From contig VGFQ01000002.1 in NCBI GenBank assembly GCA_016868815.1, positions 62,001 through 126,000 of the forward strand: a stretch of DNA of 64,000 nt, written 5' to 3'. The translations under genes were made by a program, and so were the position numbers. This document shows positions 27,192 to 36,294 of the stretch, in pieces (the stretch's first letter is position 1; each line of letters begins with the position of its first letter). The stretch is from Bacteroidota bacterium (GTDB lineage Bacteria; Bacteroidota; Bacteroidia; Chitinophagales; Chitinophagaceae). The notes beneath the pieces were generated by a model. The model had not been told where the DNA came from and ran no database searches. It saw only the letters and a program-made list of their open reading frames with translations.

Positions 27192-27252
27192 CCACGCCTC
27201 GTATCCCGCCTAGGCTATAGCAGAAGTAGGCGGACATGGTAAACGATAAGAT

Positions 27253-27591
27253 ATGGAAGCAGTAGCGAAACTTAAGAACTATCCCACCTCTCCGCGAAAG
27301 ATGAGGCTGTTGGCTGATGCCATTCGCGGCCTGGACGTGGAAAAGGCAGTGGCCATGCTGGAACATCACCCGCAGCACAGCTCAGTGCCGTTGCGTAAGC
27401 TGGTGTTGTCGGCTGTCAGCAACTGGAAGGAAAAGAATGAGGGAGGCAATGTCTCGGGCTTGGTCGTGAAGACCATCTATGTAGACGGTGCCCGCTCCAT
27501 CAAGCGCATGCTGCCTGCACCGCAGGGAAGGGCATATCGCATGCGCAAGCGCAGCAACCACGTGACCGTAGTAGTAGACAATATACAATAA
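27253..27591 (+). CDS. rplV: 50S ribosomal protein L22
   Basis: A 112-residue exit-tunnel protein whose hairpin contacts macrolides and regulatory nascent chains. Features are [23 protein letters not shown], the Ala/Asn-rich middle [15 protein letters not shown], and the hairpin [30 protein letters not shown] read as the family's RaxGRAxRxxKRxSHitvvv. Follows S19 after 61 nt. Confidence 0.97.
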   Translation: MEAVAKLKNYPTSPRKMRLLADAIRGLDVEKAVAMLEHHPQHSSVPLRKLVLSAVSNWKEKNEGGNVSGLVVKTIYVDGARSIKRMLPAPQGRAYRMRKRSNHVTVVVDNIQ

Positions 27592-27617
27592 AGAAAAACC
27601 TCGCAAATTATCCATAC

Positions 27618-28466
27618 ATGGGTCAAAAAACCAATCCGATCGGCAACAGGCTCGGTATCATCCGCGGATGGGAGAGTAACTGGTACGGCAATGCGAAAGA
27701 TTATTCTATCAAACTGATAGAGGATCACAACATCCGTAAATATCTCATCGGACGTATTACAAAAGGGGGCGTTTCCAAGATCGTCATCGAACGGACGCTC
27801 AACAAGCTGATTGTCACCATTCACACCTCTAAGCCCGGCATCATCATCGGGAAGGGTGGTGAAGAAGTCGACAAAATCAAGGAAGAGTTAAAGATACTAA
27901 CCAATCGCAAGCGCGTCGAGCATCGCCTGCAATCACATGACCGCGCTGACAAGTCTGCCTCGGTCGTTGATGTCCAGATCAACATTCTGGAGATCCGCCG
28001 CCCCGAGCTGGACGCCCAGATCGTTGGTGAGAGCATCGCTCGTCAGATAGAGAACCGCATCAATTACAAGCGGGCCATCAAAATGTCCATAGCCTCTACC
28101 CTCCGGATGGGTGCCGAAGGCATCAAGATAAAAGTCAGTGGACGCCTGGGTGGTGCTGAGATTGCCCGTACTGAGGAGATACGCCAGGGACGTGTGCCGC
28201 TGCACACCTACCGGATGGATATCGACTATGCCTCTGTCCATGCCCTCACCGTCTATGGTAAGATAGGCATCAAAGTGTGGATCTGTAAAGGCGAAGTACT
28301 GACGAAGCGGGACCTCAACCCCAACTTCGTGGGAACCAAAGGCGACCTAAGCGATCGCAGTGAGCGTCGCGGCGACGATCGCCGCGGTTCTGGCAGGCGC
28401 GATGACCGAAGAGGTGGTGGCGGTGGTCGCAGAGATGACCGTGCCGGTGGAGGACGCAGGAGTTAA
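27618..28466 (+). CDS. rpsC: 30S ribosomal protein S3 with RG-rich tail
   Basis: A 282-residue mRNA-entry protein with helicase function together with S4. It begins [20 protein letters not shown]; the KH domain contains [20 protein letters not shown]. The C-terminal domain has [27 protein letters not shown]. From about residue 236 a disordered extension of Arg, Gly and Asp follows ([19 protein letters not shown]), longer than in E. coli. Such tails vary among Bacteroidota and may bind RNA. Confidence 0.97.
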   Translation: MGQKTNPIGNRLGIIRGWESNWYGNAKDYSIKLIEDHNIRKYLIGRITKGGVSKIVIERTLNKLIVTIHTSKPGIIIGKGGEEVDKIKEELKILTNRKRVEHRLQSHDRADKSASVVDVQINILEIRRPELDAQIVGESIARQIENRINYKRAIKMSIASTLRMGAEGIKIKVSGRLGGAEIARTEEIRQGRVPLHTYRMDIDYASVHALTVYGKIGIKVWICKGEVLTKRDLNPNFVGTKGDLSDRSERRGDDRRGSGRRDDRRGGGGGRRDDRAGGGRRS

Positions 28467-28521
28467 AAAAGCATAACCCGGGTAGTAGGACTTAGGCCCT
28501 GCCCCATGAAATCAGATTGCG

Positions 28522-28941
28522 ATGTTACAACCCAAAAGATCTAAACACCGGAAAGCCCAAAAAGGCCGCATCCGTGAGGTCGCCAAACGGGGTTCCATGA
28601 TATCCTTCGGTTCCTTTGGCCTTAAAGCATTGGAACCCGTCTGGATGACGAACCGTCAGATCGAGGCAGCTCGTCAGGCGATGACCCGTGCCATGAAGCG
28701 GGAAGGTAATGTCTGGATTCGGATATTCCCCGATAAACCAGTGACGCGGAAGCCAGCCGAAGTCCGGATGGGTAAGGGCAAGGGTAATCCTGAGTTCTGG
28801 GCCGCCGTGGTGGAGCCGGGAAGGGTCATCTTTGAAGCCGACGGAGTGCCTCTGGATGTGGCTAAAGCTGCTTTCGCACTTGCAGCCGCCAAGCTTCCAA
28901 TTAAAACAAAATTTATTGTCCGTAGGGATTTTGCGGCATAA
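28522..28941 (+). CDS. rplP: 50S ribosomal protein L16
   Basis: A 139-residue protein at the A-site tRNA corridor. It starts [18 protein letters not shown] and has [45 protein letters not shown] followed by [21 protein letters not shown], all diagnostic. Located between S3 and L29 as expected. Confidence 0.98.
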   Translation: MLQPKRSKHRKAQKGRIREVAKRGSMISFGSFGLKALEPVWMTNRQIEAARQAMTRAMKREGNVWIRIFPDKPVTRKPAEVRMGKGKGNPEFWAAVVEPGRVIFEADGVPLDVAKAAFALAAAKLPIKTKFIVRRDFAA

Positions 28942-28966
28942 TGAAGGAACCTGAAAATAGAGACCT

Positions 28967-29191
28967 ATGTCTAAGAAAGTTGAATTCCTGAAAAGCTTGC
29001 AGGGGCTGAATGTCCAGGACCTCCGGGCCCGGATACAGGATGATGAGGTGCGCCTGAAAAAGCTCCGCTTTTCCCATGCGATCTCCCCGCTCGAAAACCC
29101 TATGACGATTCGTGCCCTGCGCCGGGAAATCGCTCAGCTCAGGACCCTCCTCAGCCAACGGGAGGTGAAGCCTGACCAGGCCTGCCATTGA
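28967..29191 (+). CDS. rpmC: 50S ribosomal protein L29
   Basis: A 74-residue two-helix protein by the exit tunnel and SRP site. The family core is visible as the N-terminal helix LKSLQGLNVQDLRARIQDDEVRLKKLRFSHAISPLENPMTIRALRREIAQLRTLLSQRE. Slightly longer than the E. coli protein (63 residues) because of a short C-terminal tail. Confidence 0.93.
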   Translation: MSKKVEFLKSLQGLNVQDLRARIQDDEVRLKKLRFSHAISPLENPMTIRALRREIAQLRTLLSQREVKPDQACH

Positions 29192-29230
29192 CGACCAATG
29201 TAACCGTTGATACAAGCAAAACGTAGAAAA

Positions 29231-29488
29231 ATGTCTGACAGAAAGATTCGAAAGACCAAGATAGGGGTTGTCCGCAGCGACAAGATGCAAAAGACCATCA
29301 CTGTGGCTGTGGAGCGCAAAGTAAAGCACCCCATCTATGGCAAATTTGTGAAGAAGACGACCAGCTTCCATGCCCATGACGAGAACAACGAGGCTCGTCC
29401 TGGCGATATCGTGAAGATTATGGAGACGCGCCCGCTTAGTAAGCTCAAGCGCTGGCGCTTGGTGGAAGTCGTGGAGAAAGCCAAATAA
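29231..29488 (+). CDS. rpsQ: 30S ribosomal protein S17
   Basis: An 85-residue OB-fold primary rRNA-binding protein. I start at [20 protein letters not shown]; an upstream in-frame TTG at 29207 would add eight residues unlike the family. Conserved parts are [51 protein letters not shown]. Confidence 0.97.
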   Translation: MSDRKIRKTKIGVVRSDKMQKTITVAVERKVKHPIYGKFVKKTTSFHAHDENNEARPGDIVKIMETRPLSKLKRWRLVEVVEKAK

Positions 29489-29556
29489 ACAGTTATCAAC
29501 ACAGCGGAAACGCAACATAATACTCCGCCCCAGCGGCAGGGCCAAAACAAAAAACA

Positions 29557-29925
29557 ATGATCCAGCAGGAATCGAGGCTGAACGTAGCCGATAACAGTGG
29601 TGCCAAAGAAGTGCTTTGCATACGTGTACTCGGTAACAGTGGACAAGACTATGCAAAGATCGGTGACAAGATCGTGGTGACGGTCAAGGATGCTCTGCCA
29701 GCCGGCGGCATCAAACGTGGAACGGTTGTCAAGGCAGTGATCGTCCGGACAAAGAACAAGCTCCGCCGGAAAGATGGCTCCTATATCCGTTTTGACGACA
29801 ATGCCGTCGTCCTTCTCAACGCTTCTGATGAGCCCCGTGGCACGCGCATCTTCGGGCCTGTCGCCCGCGAGTTGCGGGACAAAGGATACATGAAGATCAT
29901 CTCCCTGGCACCGGAAGTACTGTAA
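29557..29925 (+). CDS. rplN: 50S ribosomal protein L14
   Basis: A 122-residue protein at the subunit interface and the docking site for RsfS. It begins [26 protein letters not shown] and ends in [24 protein letters not shown], the standard opening and close. Length is exactly the usual 122. Confidence 0.98.
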   Translation: MIQQESRLNVADNSGAKEVLCIRVLGNSGQDYAKIGDKIVVTVKDALPAGGIKRGTVVKAVIVRTKNKLRRKDGSYIRFDDNAVVLLNASDEPRGTRIFGPVARELRDKGYMKIISLAPEVL

Positions 29926-29973
29926 CTCATTAATAAGAACTCTTGCGCCCCAGGGCTCCAAACAATATCTATC

Positions 29974-30309
29974 ATGAGCAATCGATTCAAACCGAAGTTT
30001 AACATCAGGAAAGGCGATACCGTCGTGGTCATAGCCGGCGAGGACAAAGACCTCTCAAAGCCCCGCAAGGTGCTCGAAGTACACCCTGACGATGCCCGGG
30101 TATTGGTCGAGGGAGTGAACATCATCACCCGTCATACCAAGCCATCCGCACAAAATACCAAGGGAGGCCTGATCAAAAAAGAAGCACCCATCCACATTAG
30201 CAATGTGATGCTATGGGATGCCAGTAAGAATGCCTCTACCCGCGTAAAAAGGGAGCGTAGAGATGGCAAGCTTGTCCGCATCGCAAAGAAATCCGGAAAC
30301 GAAATCTAA
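29974..30309 (+). CDS. rplX: 50S ribosomal protein L24
   Basis: A 111-residue KOW-domain assembly initiator. The KOW motif is in [26 protein letters not shown], then [38 protein letters not shown]. Its TAA is followed one nucleotide later by the ATG of rplE (30311), so the pair is tightly coupled. Confidence 0.97.
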   Translation: MSNRFKPKFNIRKGDTVVVIAGEDKDLSKPRKVLEVHPDDARVLVEGVNIITRHTKPSAQNTKGGLIKKEAPIHISNVMLWDASKNASTRVKRERRDGKLVRIAKKSGNEI

Positions 30310-30310
30310 T

Positions 30311-30880
30311 ATGAGCACTGCAACATACACCCCCAGACTGCAGCAGAAGTACCACGAGGAAGTGGTGCCGGCCTTGAAGAAGAAGTTCGGCTATAAAAGC
30401 CCTATGCAGGTGCCCCGCCTGACCAAGATATGCCTCAACAGAGGTGTAAACGGAGCCGTAGCCGACAAAAAGCTCATCGACATCACCGTAGAAGAGCTTT
30501 CCACCATCGCAGGGCAGAAGGCCGTTCCAACCATGTCTAAGAAGGACATCTCGAACTTCAAACTGCGGAAGAACATGCCCATCGGCGCACGTGTTACCCT
30601 ACGCGGCACCCGGATGTATGAGTTCCTCGATCGTCTGATAGCAGCGTCCCTTCCTCGAGTGCGCGACTTCAAAGGTGTCAGCGAGAAAGCGTTTGACGGC
30701 CGAGGCAACTACACAATGGGTATCACAGAACAGATCATCTTCCCTGAGATAGACATCGATAAGGTCAACCGCATCACCGGGATGGACATCACGTTCGTGA
30801 CGACGGCTCGGAACAATGAAGAGGCCTACGAGCTCCTGCGAGAGATCGGGATGCCCTTCCGCAACATGAGAAATAACTGA
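30311..30880 (+). CDS. rplE: 50S ribosomal protein L5
   Basis: A 189-residue protein of the central protuberance that contacts 5S rRNA and P-site tRNA. I start at [20 protein letters not shown], one base after the rplX stop. Conserved segments are [70 protein letters not shown] and the C-terminal [22 protein letters not shown]. Confidence 0.97.
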   Translation: MSTATYTPRLQQKYHEEVVPALKKKFGYKSPMQVPRLTKICLNRGVNGAVADKKLIDITVEELSTIAGQKAVPTMSKKDISNFKLRKNMPIGARVTLRGTRMYEFLDRLIAASLPRVRDFKGVSEKAFDGRGNYTMGITEQIIFPEIDIDKVNRITGMDITFVTTARNNEEAYELLREIGMPFRNMRNN

Positions 30881-30902
30881 CACACATCCTTAAAAACGAT
30901 CT

Positions 30903-31172
30903 ATGGCAAAGCATTCAGTAAAAGCCCGGCAACGGAAACGCCAGCGGATGGTGGCTCAATATGCAGAGCGCCGCGCCGCACTCAAGGCGGCAGGCGACTG
31001 GCAGGCATTGGACCAGCTCCCCCGCAACTCCTCCAAGGTGAGGCTAAAAAACCGGTGCCAACTGACCGGCAGGCCCAAAGGATATATGCGGTTCTTCGGC
31101 GTCTCCCGCGTCATCTTCAGGGATATGGCCCTGGCCGGAAAGATTCCTGGTGTGCGGAAGGCCAGCTGGTAA
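30903..31172 (+). CDS. rpsN: 30S ribosomal protein S14 (zinc-free type)
   Basis: An 89-residue S14 of the longer form without the CxxC zinc ribbon. It starts [27 protein letters not shown] and ends [39 protein letters not shown]. Only one Cys is present. Zinc-free S14 is usual in this phylum and spares zinc. Confidence 0.97.
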   Translation: MAKHSVKARQRKRQRMVAQYAERRAALKAAGDWQALDQLPRNSSKVRLKNRCQLTGRPKGYMRFFGVSRVIFRDMALAGKIPGVRKASW

Positions 31173-31261
31173 CAAAAAGCCTTCGACCGAATAACAAAAC
31201 AAAAACAATCTGCCAACTACCGAAATAGTGGGTGGCGATAGCAGACATCAAGTATATCACA

Positions 31262-31660
31262 ATGACTACAGATCCCATCGCAGACTTCCTGACCCGGATT
31301 CGCAATGCTCAGATGGCGGGGCATCGCATCGTGGAGATACCCGCTTCAAACCTGAAGAAGCGCATCACGGAGATACTCTACAGCCAGGGGTACATCCTCA
31401 AGTATAAATTTGAGGACGACACCCGGCAGGGAATGATCAAGATTGCCCTCAAGTATGACCTGCAGACCAAGGAACCCGCCATCAGAACCATGGAGCGCGT
31501 AAGCAGGCCAGGTCTGCGTCATTATGCCCGTCCCACAGAGTTCAGGCGCATGAAAAATGGTCTAGGGATCGCCATCCTCTCGACCTCTAAAGGAGTGATG
31601 ACGGACAAAGACGCAAAAGCACAAAACGTCGGTGGCGAAGTACTCTGCTACGTCTATTGA
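31262..31660 (+). CDS. rpsH: 30S ribosomal protein S8
   Basis: A 132-residue protein that binds 16S helix 21 and, in E. coli, represses the spc operon. It starts MTTDPIADFLTRIRNAQMAGH; an upstream in-frame ATT/GTG extension at 31232 is not family-like. The closing YARPTEFRRMKNGLGIAILSTSKGVMTDKDAKAQNVGGEVLCYVY is standard. Confidence 0.97.
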   Translation: MTTDPIADFLTRIRNAQMAGHRIVEIPASNLKKRITEILYSQGYILKYKFEDDTRQGMIKIALKYDLQTKEPAIRTMERVSRPGLRHYARPTEFRRMKNGLGIAILSTSKGVMTDKDAKAQNVGGEVLCYVY

Positions 31661-31737
31661 CAAATTCTGGCCTACCAGGCCTGCAAGCCAGGTGGAGCAG
31701 TGAAAGGCTAATACTAACGAACCGAAAACAGCATCGA

Positions 31738-32292
31738 ATGTCACGCATAGGAAAAAAGCCGATTAGTCTACCCGCAGGGGTGACGGTGAAAGTGGGGAAC
31801 GACAATGTGATTGTTGTCAAGGGACCCAAAGGCGAACTCTCTCAGTCCGTCGACCGCGACATCCGCATGGAAGTGCTCGACAACCAGGTCGTATTCGGCA
31901 GGCCTACCGACCAGATCCGCCATCGGGCACAGCATGGCCTCTACCGCGCCCTCGTTAGCAACATGGTTATGGGTGTGACGGTAGGCTTCAAAAAGGAATT
32001 GGAGCTGGTAGGCGTGGGTTACAAAGCCTCCAATCAGGGAAATATCCTCGACCTCTCGCTGGGGTACTCTCATAACATCATCGTAGATGTACCCAAAGAA
32101 CTCAAGGTGAGTACAAGCCAGGAGAAAGGAGATAACCCCCGCATCTTTCTGGAAGGGATCGACAAACAACTCCTCGGACAGGTAGCTGCCAAAATCCGCA
32201 GCCTGCGGAAGCCGGAGCCCTATAAAGGCAAAGGCGTCAAATATAAAGGAGAATTCATCCGCAGGAAGGCAGGAAAGGCCGCCGGCAAGTAA
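31738..32292 (+). CDS. rplF: 50S ribosomal protein L6
   Basis: A 184-residue protein at the GTPase-centre side of the 50S. It starts MSRIGKKPISLPAGVTVKV; a longer in-frame reading from 31657 overlaps the rpsH stop and is rejected. Conserved HRAQHGLYRALVSNMVMGVTVGFKKELELVGVGYKA and the tail RKPEPYKGKGVKYKGEFIRRKAGKAAGK are clear. Confidence 0.98.
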   Translation: MSRIGKKPISLPAGVTVKVGNDNVIVVKGPKGELSQSVDRDIRMEVLDNQVVFGRPTDQIRHRAQHGLYRALVSNMVMGVTVGFKKELELVGVGYKASNQGNILDLSLGYSHNIIVDVPKELKVSTSQEKGDNPRIFLEGIDKQLLGQVAAKIRSLRKPEPYKGKGVKYKGEFIRRKAGKAAGK

Positions 32293-32352
32293 CACTCGAA
32301 CCTAATACATGTGGTCCGTCTTTGACGGGTCGATAAACGAACAAGTAAGAAG

Positions 32353-32706
32353 ATGGCACAGAAACTTTCCAGAAGGCAGCGTATCCGTTTCGCGATCCGT
32401 CGGCGCGTGTCTGGCACATCCCAGAAGCCCCGGCTGAGTGTATTCCGCAGCAACACGGACATATACGCTCAGCTGATTGACGACGACAACGGCGTCACCT
32501 TGGCAGCCGCCTCCTCCAAAGAGAAGGATATTGCCGCGCAAAAAACCAACAAAACAGAGAAGGGCCGACTGGTCGGTGCCTCCCTAGCAAAGAAGGCAAC
32601 GGCCTTGGGCCTTAGCACCTGTGTATTCGACCGGGGCGGATATCTCTACCATGGTCGCGTCAAGGCAATGGCTGAAGGTGCCCGCGAGGGTGGACTGGCC
32701 TTCTGA
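32353..32706 (+). CDS. rplR: 50S ribosomal protein L18
   Basis: A 117-residue 5S rRNA-binding protein. It shows [39 protein letters not shown] and the C-terminal [26 protein letters not shown], which is the canonical ending. Follows L6 after 60 nt. Confidence 0.97.
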   Translation: MAQKLSRRQRIRFAIRRRVSGTSQKPRLSVFRSNTDIYAQLIDDDNGVTLAAASSKEKDIAAQKTNKTEKGRLVGASLAKKATALGLSTCVFDRGGYLYHGRVKAMAEGAREGGLAF

Positions 32707-32744
32707 TACATCATTAGGAAACTGAATCATAATCTCCCTTAAAC

Positions 32745-33263
32745 ATGTCAAGAGTAGCGATGAACAAGGTTAAGATGGGCGACCTAGAGCTCAAAGAAAA
32801 GGTGGTAGCCATCAACCGTGTTGTCAAGACGACTAAGGGCGGCCGCACTTTTAGCTTCTCGGCGCTGGTGGTCGTCGGAAACGAGAACGGCGTCGTTGGC
32901 CACGGCCTCGGTAAAGCAAAGGAAGTCCAGGAAGCCATCACAAAAGGCATCGAAGATGCTAAGAAGAACCTGATCAAGGTGCCGGTGATGAAAGGTACTA
33001 TTCCGCACGATCAGCTAGCCAAGGAAGGTGCTGCCAAAGTACTCATCAAGCCGGCTGCTCATGGTACCGGCGTGATTGCCGGGGGCAGCATGCGGGCTGT
33101 ACTGGAGAGTGCCGGCGTGACGGACGTACTGGCCAAGTCGCTGGGCTCAGCCAATCCCCACAATGTGGTCAAAGCCACCTTCCGGGCACTTGCCATGCTT
33201 CGCGAACCGATCAGTGTATCCCGTACACGCAGCATCAGCCTTAAAAAGGTATTTCAAGGGTAA
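32745..33263 (+). CDS. rpsE: 30S ribosomal protein S5
   Basis: A 172-residue protein at the mRNA entry channel and a site of spectinomycin resistance and ram mutations. The dsRBD-like N-terminus has [47 protein letters not shown]. The C-terminus contains [47 protein letters not shown]. Confidence 0.98.
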   Translation: MSRVAMNKVKMGDLELKEKVVAINRVVKTTKGGRTFSFSALVVVGNENGVVGHGLGKAKEVQEAITKGIEDAKKNLIKVPVMKGTIPHDQLAKEGAAKVLIKPAAHGTGVIAGGSMRAVLESAGVTDVLAKSLGSANPHNVVKATFRALAMLREPISVSRTRSISLKKVFQG

Positions 33264-33322
33264 GTTCTGGGATGACCGGGATCTTCCCTCTTACACCCAT
33301 CTAAATCCCTCCGGGTATAGCG

Positions 33323-33502
33323 ATGAAAAAAATAAAGATAACCAAGGTCAAGAGTGTGATTGACCGTCCGGAGCGCCAGAAGCGCACGATTGAAGCACTT
33401 GGCCTGCGCAAGCTCAACTCCACCGTAGAGGTCGAAGCAACCCCGCAGATCCTGGGGATGGTCAGGAAAGTCAGCCATCTGGTGAAGGTCGAAGAAATCT
33501 GA
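33323..33502 (+). CDS. rpmD: 50S ribosomal protein L30
   Basis: A 59-codon gene between rpsE and rplO. Translation gives [19 protein letters not shown], then [19 protein letters not shown] and a C-terminal segment with [16 protein letters not shown]. This is the compact L30 fold: the pattern S-x-I-x-RP-x-x-Q-x-x-TxxALGLRKxNxxVE and the closing I-x-GM-x-x-KVxHLVxVEE. Standard position in the spc operon; ATG at 33323, TGA ending at 33502. Confidence 0.96.
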   Translation: MKKIKITKVKSVIDRPERQKRTIEALGLRKLNSTVEVEATPQILGMVRKVSHLVKVEEI

Positions 33503-33580
33503 TCCCGGCCCCTGCCCGGAGTCAGCACAACTTATTAAGCGAGCGGCCACAGGGGGCCGCGTTGAGTAAAATAGACAAAC

Positions 33581-34030
33581 ATGAAACTGCACACACTCAA
33601 GCCTGCCGAGGGAGCCACCCACCGGGAAAAGCGATTGGGAAGGGGTGAAGGCTCCGGTCACGGAGGTACCTCTACCCGCGGCAATAAAGGTGGCCAGTCC
33701 CGCAGCGGCTACAAGTCCAAAAAAGGACATGAGGGCGGTCAGATGCCCATCCAACGCCGAATTCCGAAGATTGGCTTCAAGAACCCTTCTCGGCAGGAAT
33801 ACAAAATCTTTAACCTGGGTCAGGTAGAAGAGTTGAGTGCCACATATGGCATCACGGAATTCACGATGGAGAACCTGTACATGAACGGTTTGGTATCTCG
33901 CACTGACAAGGTGAAGATCCTGGGTGACGGCGAACTCAAATCAGCCATTAGTTTTAGGGTCCACCGTGCCAGTGCCAAGGCAAAAGCCTCCATCGAGGCG
34001 GCCGGCGGTCGTCTAGACATCATTGAATAA
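33581..34030 (+). CDS. rplO: 50S ribosomal protein L15
   Basis: A 149-residue late-assembly protein. The N-terminal extended Gly/Arg region is KLHTLKPAEGATHREKRLGRGEGSGHGGTSTRGNKGGQSRSG, followed by GFEGGQMP-type text as GHEGGQMPIQRRIPKIGF. The C-terminal domain is acidic-helical, ending in AAGGRLDIIE. It precedes secY by 65 nt, as in most bacteria. Confidence 0.97.
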   Translation: MKLHTLKPAEGATHREKRLGRGEGSGHGGTSTRGNKGGQSRSGYKSKKGHEGGQMPIQRRIPKIGFKNPSRQEYKIFNLGQVEELSATYGITEFTMENLYMNGLVSRTDKVKILGDGELKSAISFRVHRASAKAKASIEAAGGRLDIIE

Positions 34031-34095
34031 AATTTCCCGACATTTGACATAGCCGCACGTCGTAATCGTGTCGGCGGCCCACAAATCCAAGCGTT

Positions 34096-35430
34096 GTGAA
34101 GAAGTTCGTTCAGACCCTTCGAAACATATGGAGCATAGAGGAGCTTCGCAGTAAGATTATCGTGACTCTTCTATTGGTATTGGTCTACCGTGTAGGCTCT
34201 ATTGTTGTGCTGCCGGGCATTGACCCCAACAAACTGGATCTCTCCAGTGCCAAGGAAGGCTTGCTGGGCTTGTTCGACACCTTTGCAGGAGGCAGTTTCT
34301 CCAACGCCTCCATCCTTGCCCTGGGGATCATGCCCTACATATCCGCTTCGATCTTCATGCAATTGATGACCATCCTGGTGCCTCAGATGCAGAAACTCCA
34401 GAAAGAAGGTGACAGCGGACGGAAAAAGATCAATCAGCTCACCCGTTACCTGACGGCAGGTGTAACCTTCCTGCAGGGAGGGGCTTATGTGGCCTACCTC
34501 CAAGGTGTCAACCGCGATGCCCTTATCGAGTCGTACGCCCCCTATTTCTGGGTCTCCACTGTCATCACCCTCACCGCAGGCACACTGTTTGTTATGTGGC
34601 TGGGAGAGAAGATACAAGATAAAGGTCTGGGCAATGGCACGTCCATCATCATCATGGTGGGCATTCTGGCGCGCCTCCCGCAATCATTCCTGGGTGAGTT
34701 TGCCGCCAAGCAGACACGTGGCGGTGGCGGGCTGCTGCTGTTTCTGATAGAGAACGCACTGCTCATTGCCATCATCCTGGGGTTGATCCTCCTGGTGCAG
34801 GGAGTGCGGAAGATCCCAATCAATTATGCCAAACAGATCATTGGCAACCGGCAGTTTACCGGTGCACGTCAGTTCCTTCCGCTAAAGGTAAATGCTTCGG
34901 GTGTCATGCCCATCATCTTTGCTCAGGCTATCATGTTCTTGCCTACGCTGTTCTCGTTCACCAGCTTTGAGACGGGCCAGGGCATTGCCCGTATCTTCAA
35001 CGACCCCAGCAATGGATGGTATATGCTAATCTATGCAGTAATGGTCATCGCCTTCACCTTTCTGTATACGGCCCTGATCTTCAACCCCAAGCAAATGTCT
35101 GACAGTCTAAAGCAGAGCAATGGTTTTATCCCCGGGGTGAAGCCTGGCCAGCCCACCGCTGACTACATTGGCCAGGTTATGGACCGGATCACCTTGCCTG
35201 GGGCCATCTTCCTTGCCATCGTAGGCATCCTGCCAGGCATCGCTCAACAATTGAAGGTCACCCAGTCTTATGCTTCCTTCTTTGGCGGCACCTCGCTGCT
35301 GATCATGGTTGGGGTGGTCTTGGACACCCTTCAGCAGATAGAGACCCACCTGCTCATGCGTCAGTATGATGGTCTGATGTCGAGCGGAAGGATACAAGGG
35401 CGACAGGCAGCCGCTACAGCCTCCCTATAG
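34096..35430 (+). CDS. secY: Protein translocase subunit SecY
   Basis: A 444-residue ten-helix channel subunit of the Sec translocon. The start is GTG. Recognisable parts are KIIVTLLLVLVYRVGSIVVLPGID (TM1), the plug-side ALGIMPYISASIFMQL (TM2), QDKGLGNGTSIIIMVGILARLP, RQFLPLKVNASGVMPIIFAQAIM and the cytoplasmic loop FIPGVKPGQPTADYIGQVMDRITLPGA. One nucleotide separates its stop from the map ATG, so the two are coupled. Confidence 0.98.
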   Translation: MKKFVQTLRNIWSIEELRSKIIVTLLLVLVYRVGSIVVLPGIDPNKLDLSSAKEGLLGLFDTFAGGSFSNASILALGIMPYISASIFMQLMTILVPQMQKLQKEGDSGRKKINQLTRYLTAGVTFLQGGAYVAYLQGVNRDALIESYAPYFWVSTVITLTAGTLFVMWLGEKIQDKGLGNGTSIIIMVGILARLPQSFLGEFAAKQTRGGGGLLLFLIENALLIAIILGLILLVQGVRKIPINYAKQIIGNRQFTGARQFLPLKVNASGVMPIIFAQAIMFLPTLFSFTSFETGQGIARIFNDPSNGWYMLIYAVMVIAFTFLYTALIFNPKQMSDSLKQSNGFIPGVKPGQPTADYIGQVMDRITLPGAIFLAIVGILPGIAQQLKVTQSYASFFGGTSLLIMVGVVLDTLQQIETHLLMRQYDGLMSSGRIQGRQAAATASL

Positions 35431-35431
35431 C

Positions 35432-36235
35432 ATGATCGTCGTCAAGACGCCTGCAGAAATCGAGTTGATGCGCAAGAGCGCCCTCATGGTGGGCGAGGTC
35501 TTAGCGACCGTCGCTAGATTTCTACGTCCTGCTGTGACGACCAGCCAACTAAACGACCTGGCAGAAAAGCATATCCGCTCTCTCGGCGCCGAGCCATCTT
35601 TCAAGAACCTCTACGGTTATCCATTTGCCACTTGTATTTCTGTAAATGATGCCGTTGTCCATGGCTTCCCCAGCGACAGGCCCTTGCAGGAGGGAGACAT
35701 CGTCTCAGTAGACGTGGGCGTGCTCTATCAGGAATTCCATGGTGATTCCGCCTATACGTTCGCCCTAGCACCCGTGGCGCCTGCCATCTTGCAGCTGCTC
35801 AAAGTGACGAAGGAGTCGCTCTACCGAGGTTTGGAGAAGGCCGTTGTGGGCAACCGGATCGGAGACATCTCCTATGCCGTCTTCGAGCATACGGAAAAAA
35901 AGTACGGCTACAGCGTGGTGCGGGATTTGGTCGGGCATGGCTTGGGCCGGCGCTTACACGAAGACCCGCAGGTGCCCAATTTCGGCAAGCGGGGCGCCGG
36001 GCCGATCTTGCCTGACGGACTGGTCCTGGCCATCGAGCCGATGATTAACATGGGTCGCAAGGATGTATACCACGATAAAGATGGATGGACCATCCGCACG
36101 CGCGACGGCCTGCCCTCCGCACATTTTGAGCACAACGTCTGTGTACGGCGACATCAGCCTGACATCCTCTCCTCCTTCGATGCCATTGAGCAGGCAGAGA
36201 AGTCCAACCCATATCTCGACGCCTCTTATTTTTAA
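35432..36235 (+). CDS. map: Methionine aminopeptidase type I
   Basis: A 267-residue metalloprotease removing N-terminal Met from nascent proteins. Metal ligands are recognisable in FHGDSAYTF region (Asp of VDVGVLYQEFHGDSA), DLVGHGLGRRLHEDPQVPNFG (His) and LAIEPMIN (Glu). FATCISVNDAVVHGFPSDRPL holds the active-site His. The start lies one base after secY. It is the last gene of the ribosomal operon here; infA and the alpha operon do not follow. Confidence 0.97.
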   Translation: MIVVKTPAEIELMRKSALMVGEVLATVARFLRPAVTTSQLNDLAEKHIRSLGAEPSFKNLYGYPFATCISVNDAVVHGFPSDRPLQEGDIVSVDVGVLYQEFHGDSAYTFALAPVAPAILQLLKVTKESLYRGLEKAVVGNRIGDISYAVFEHTEKKYGYSVVRDLVGHGLGRRLHEDPQVPNFGKRGAGPILPDGLVLAIEPMINMGRKDVYHDKDGWTIRTRDGLPSAHFEHNVCVRRHQPDILSSFDAIEQAEKSNPYLDASYF

Positions 36236-36294
36236 CCCTCCGATAGCCTACATCACAGGCCCTGGCCGAACGGCATAGTGAGGGCTTGCCGAAG

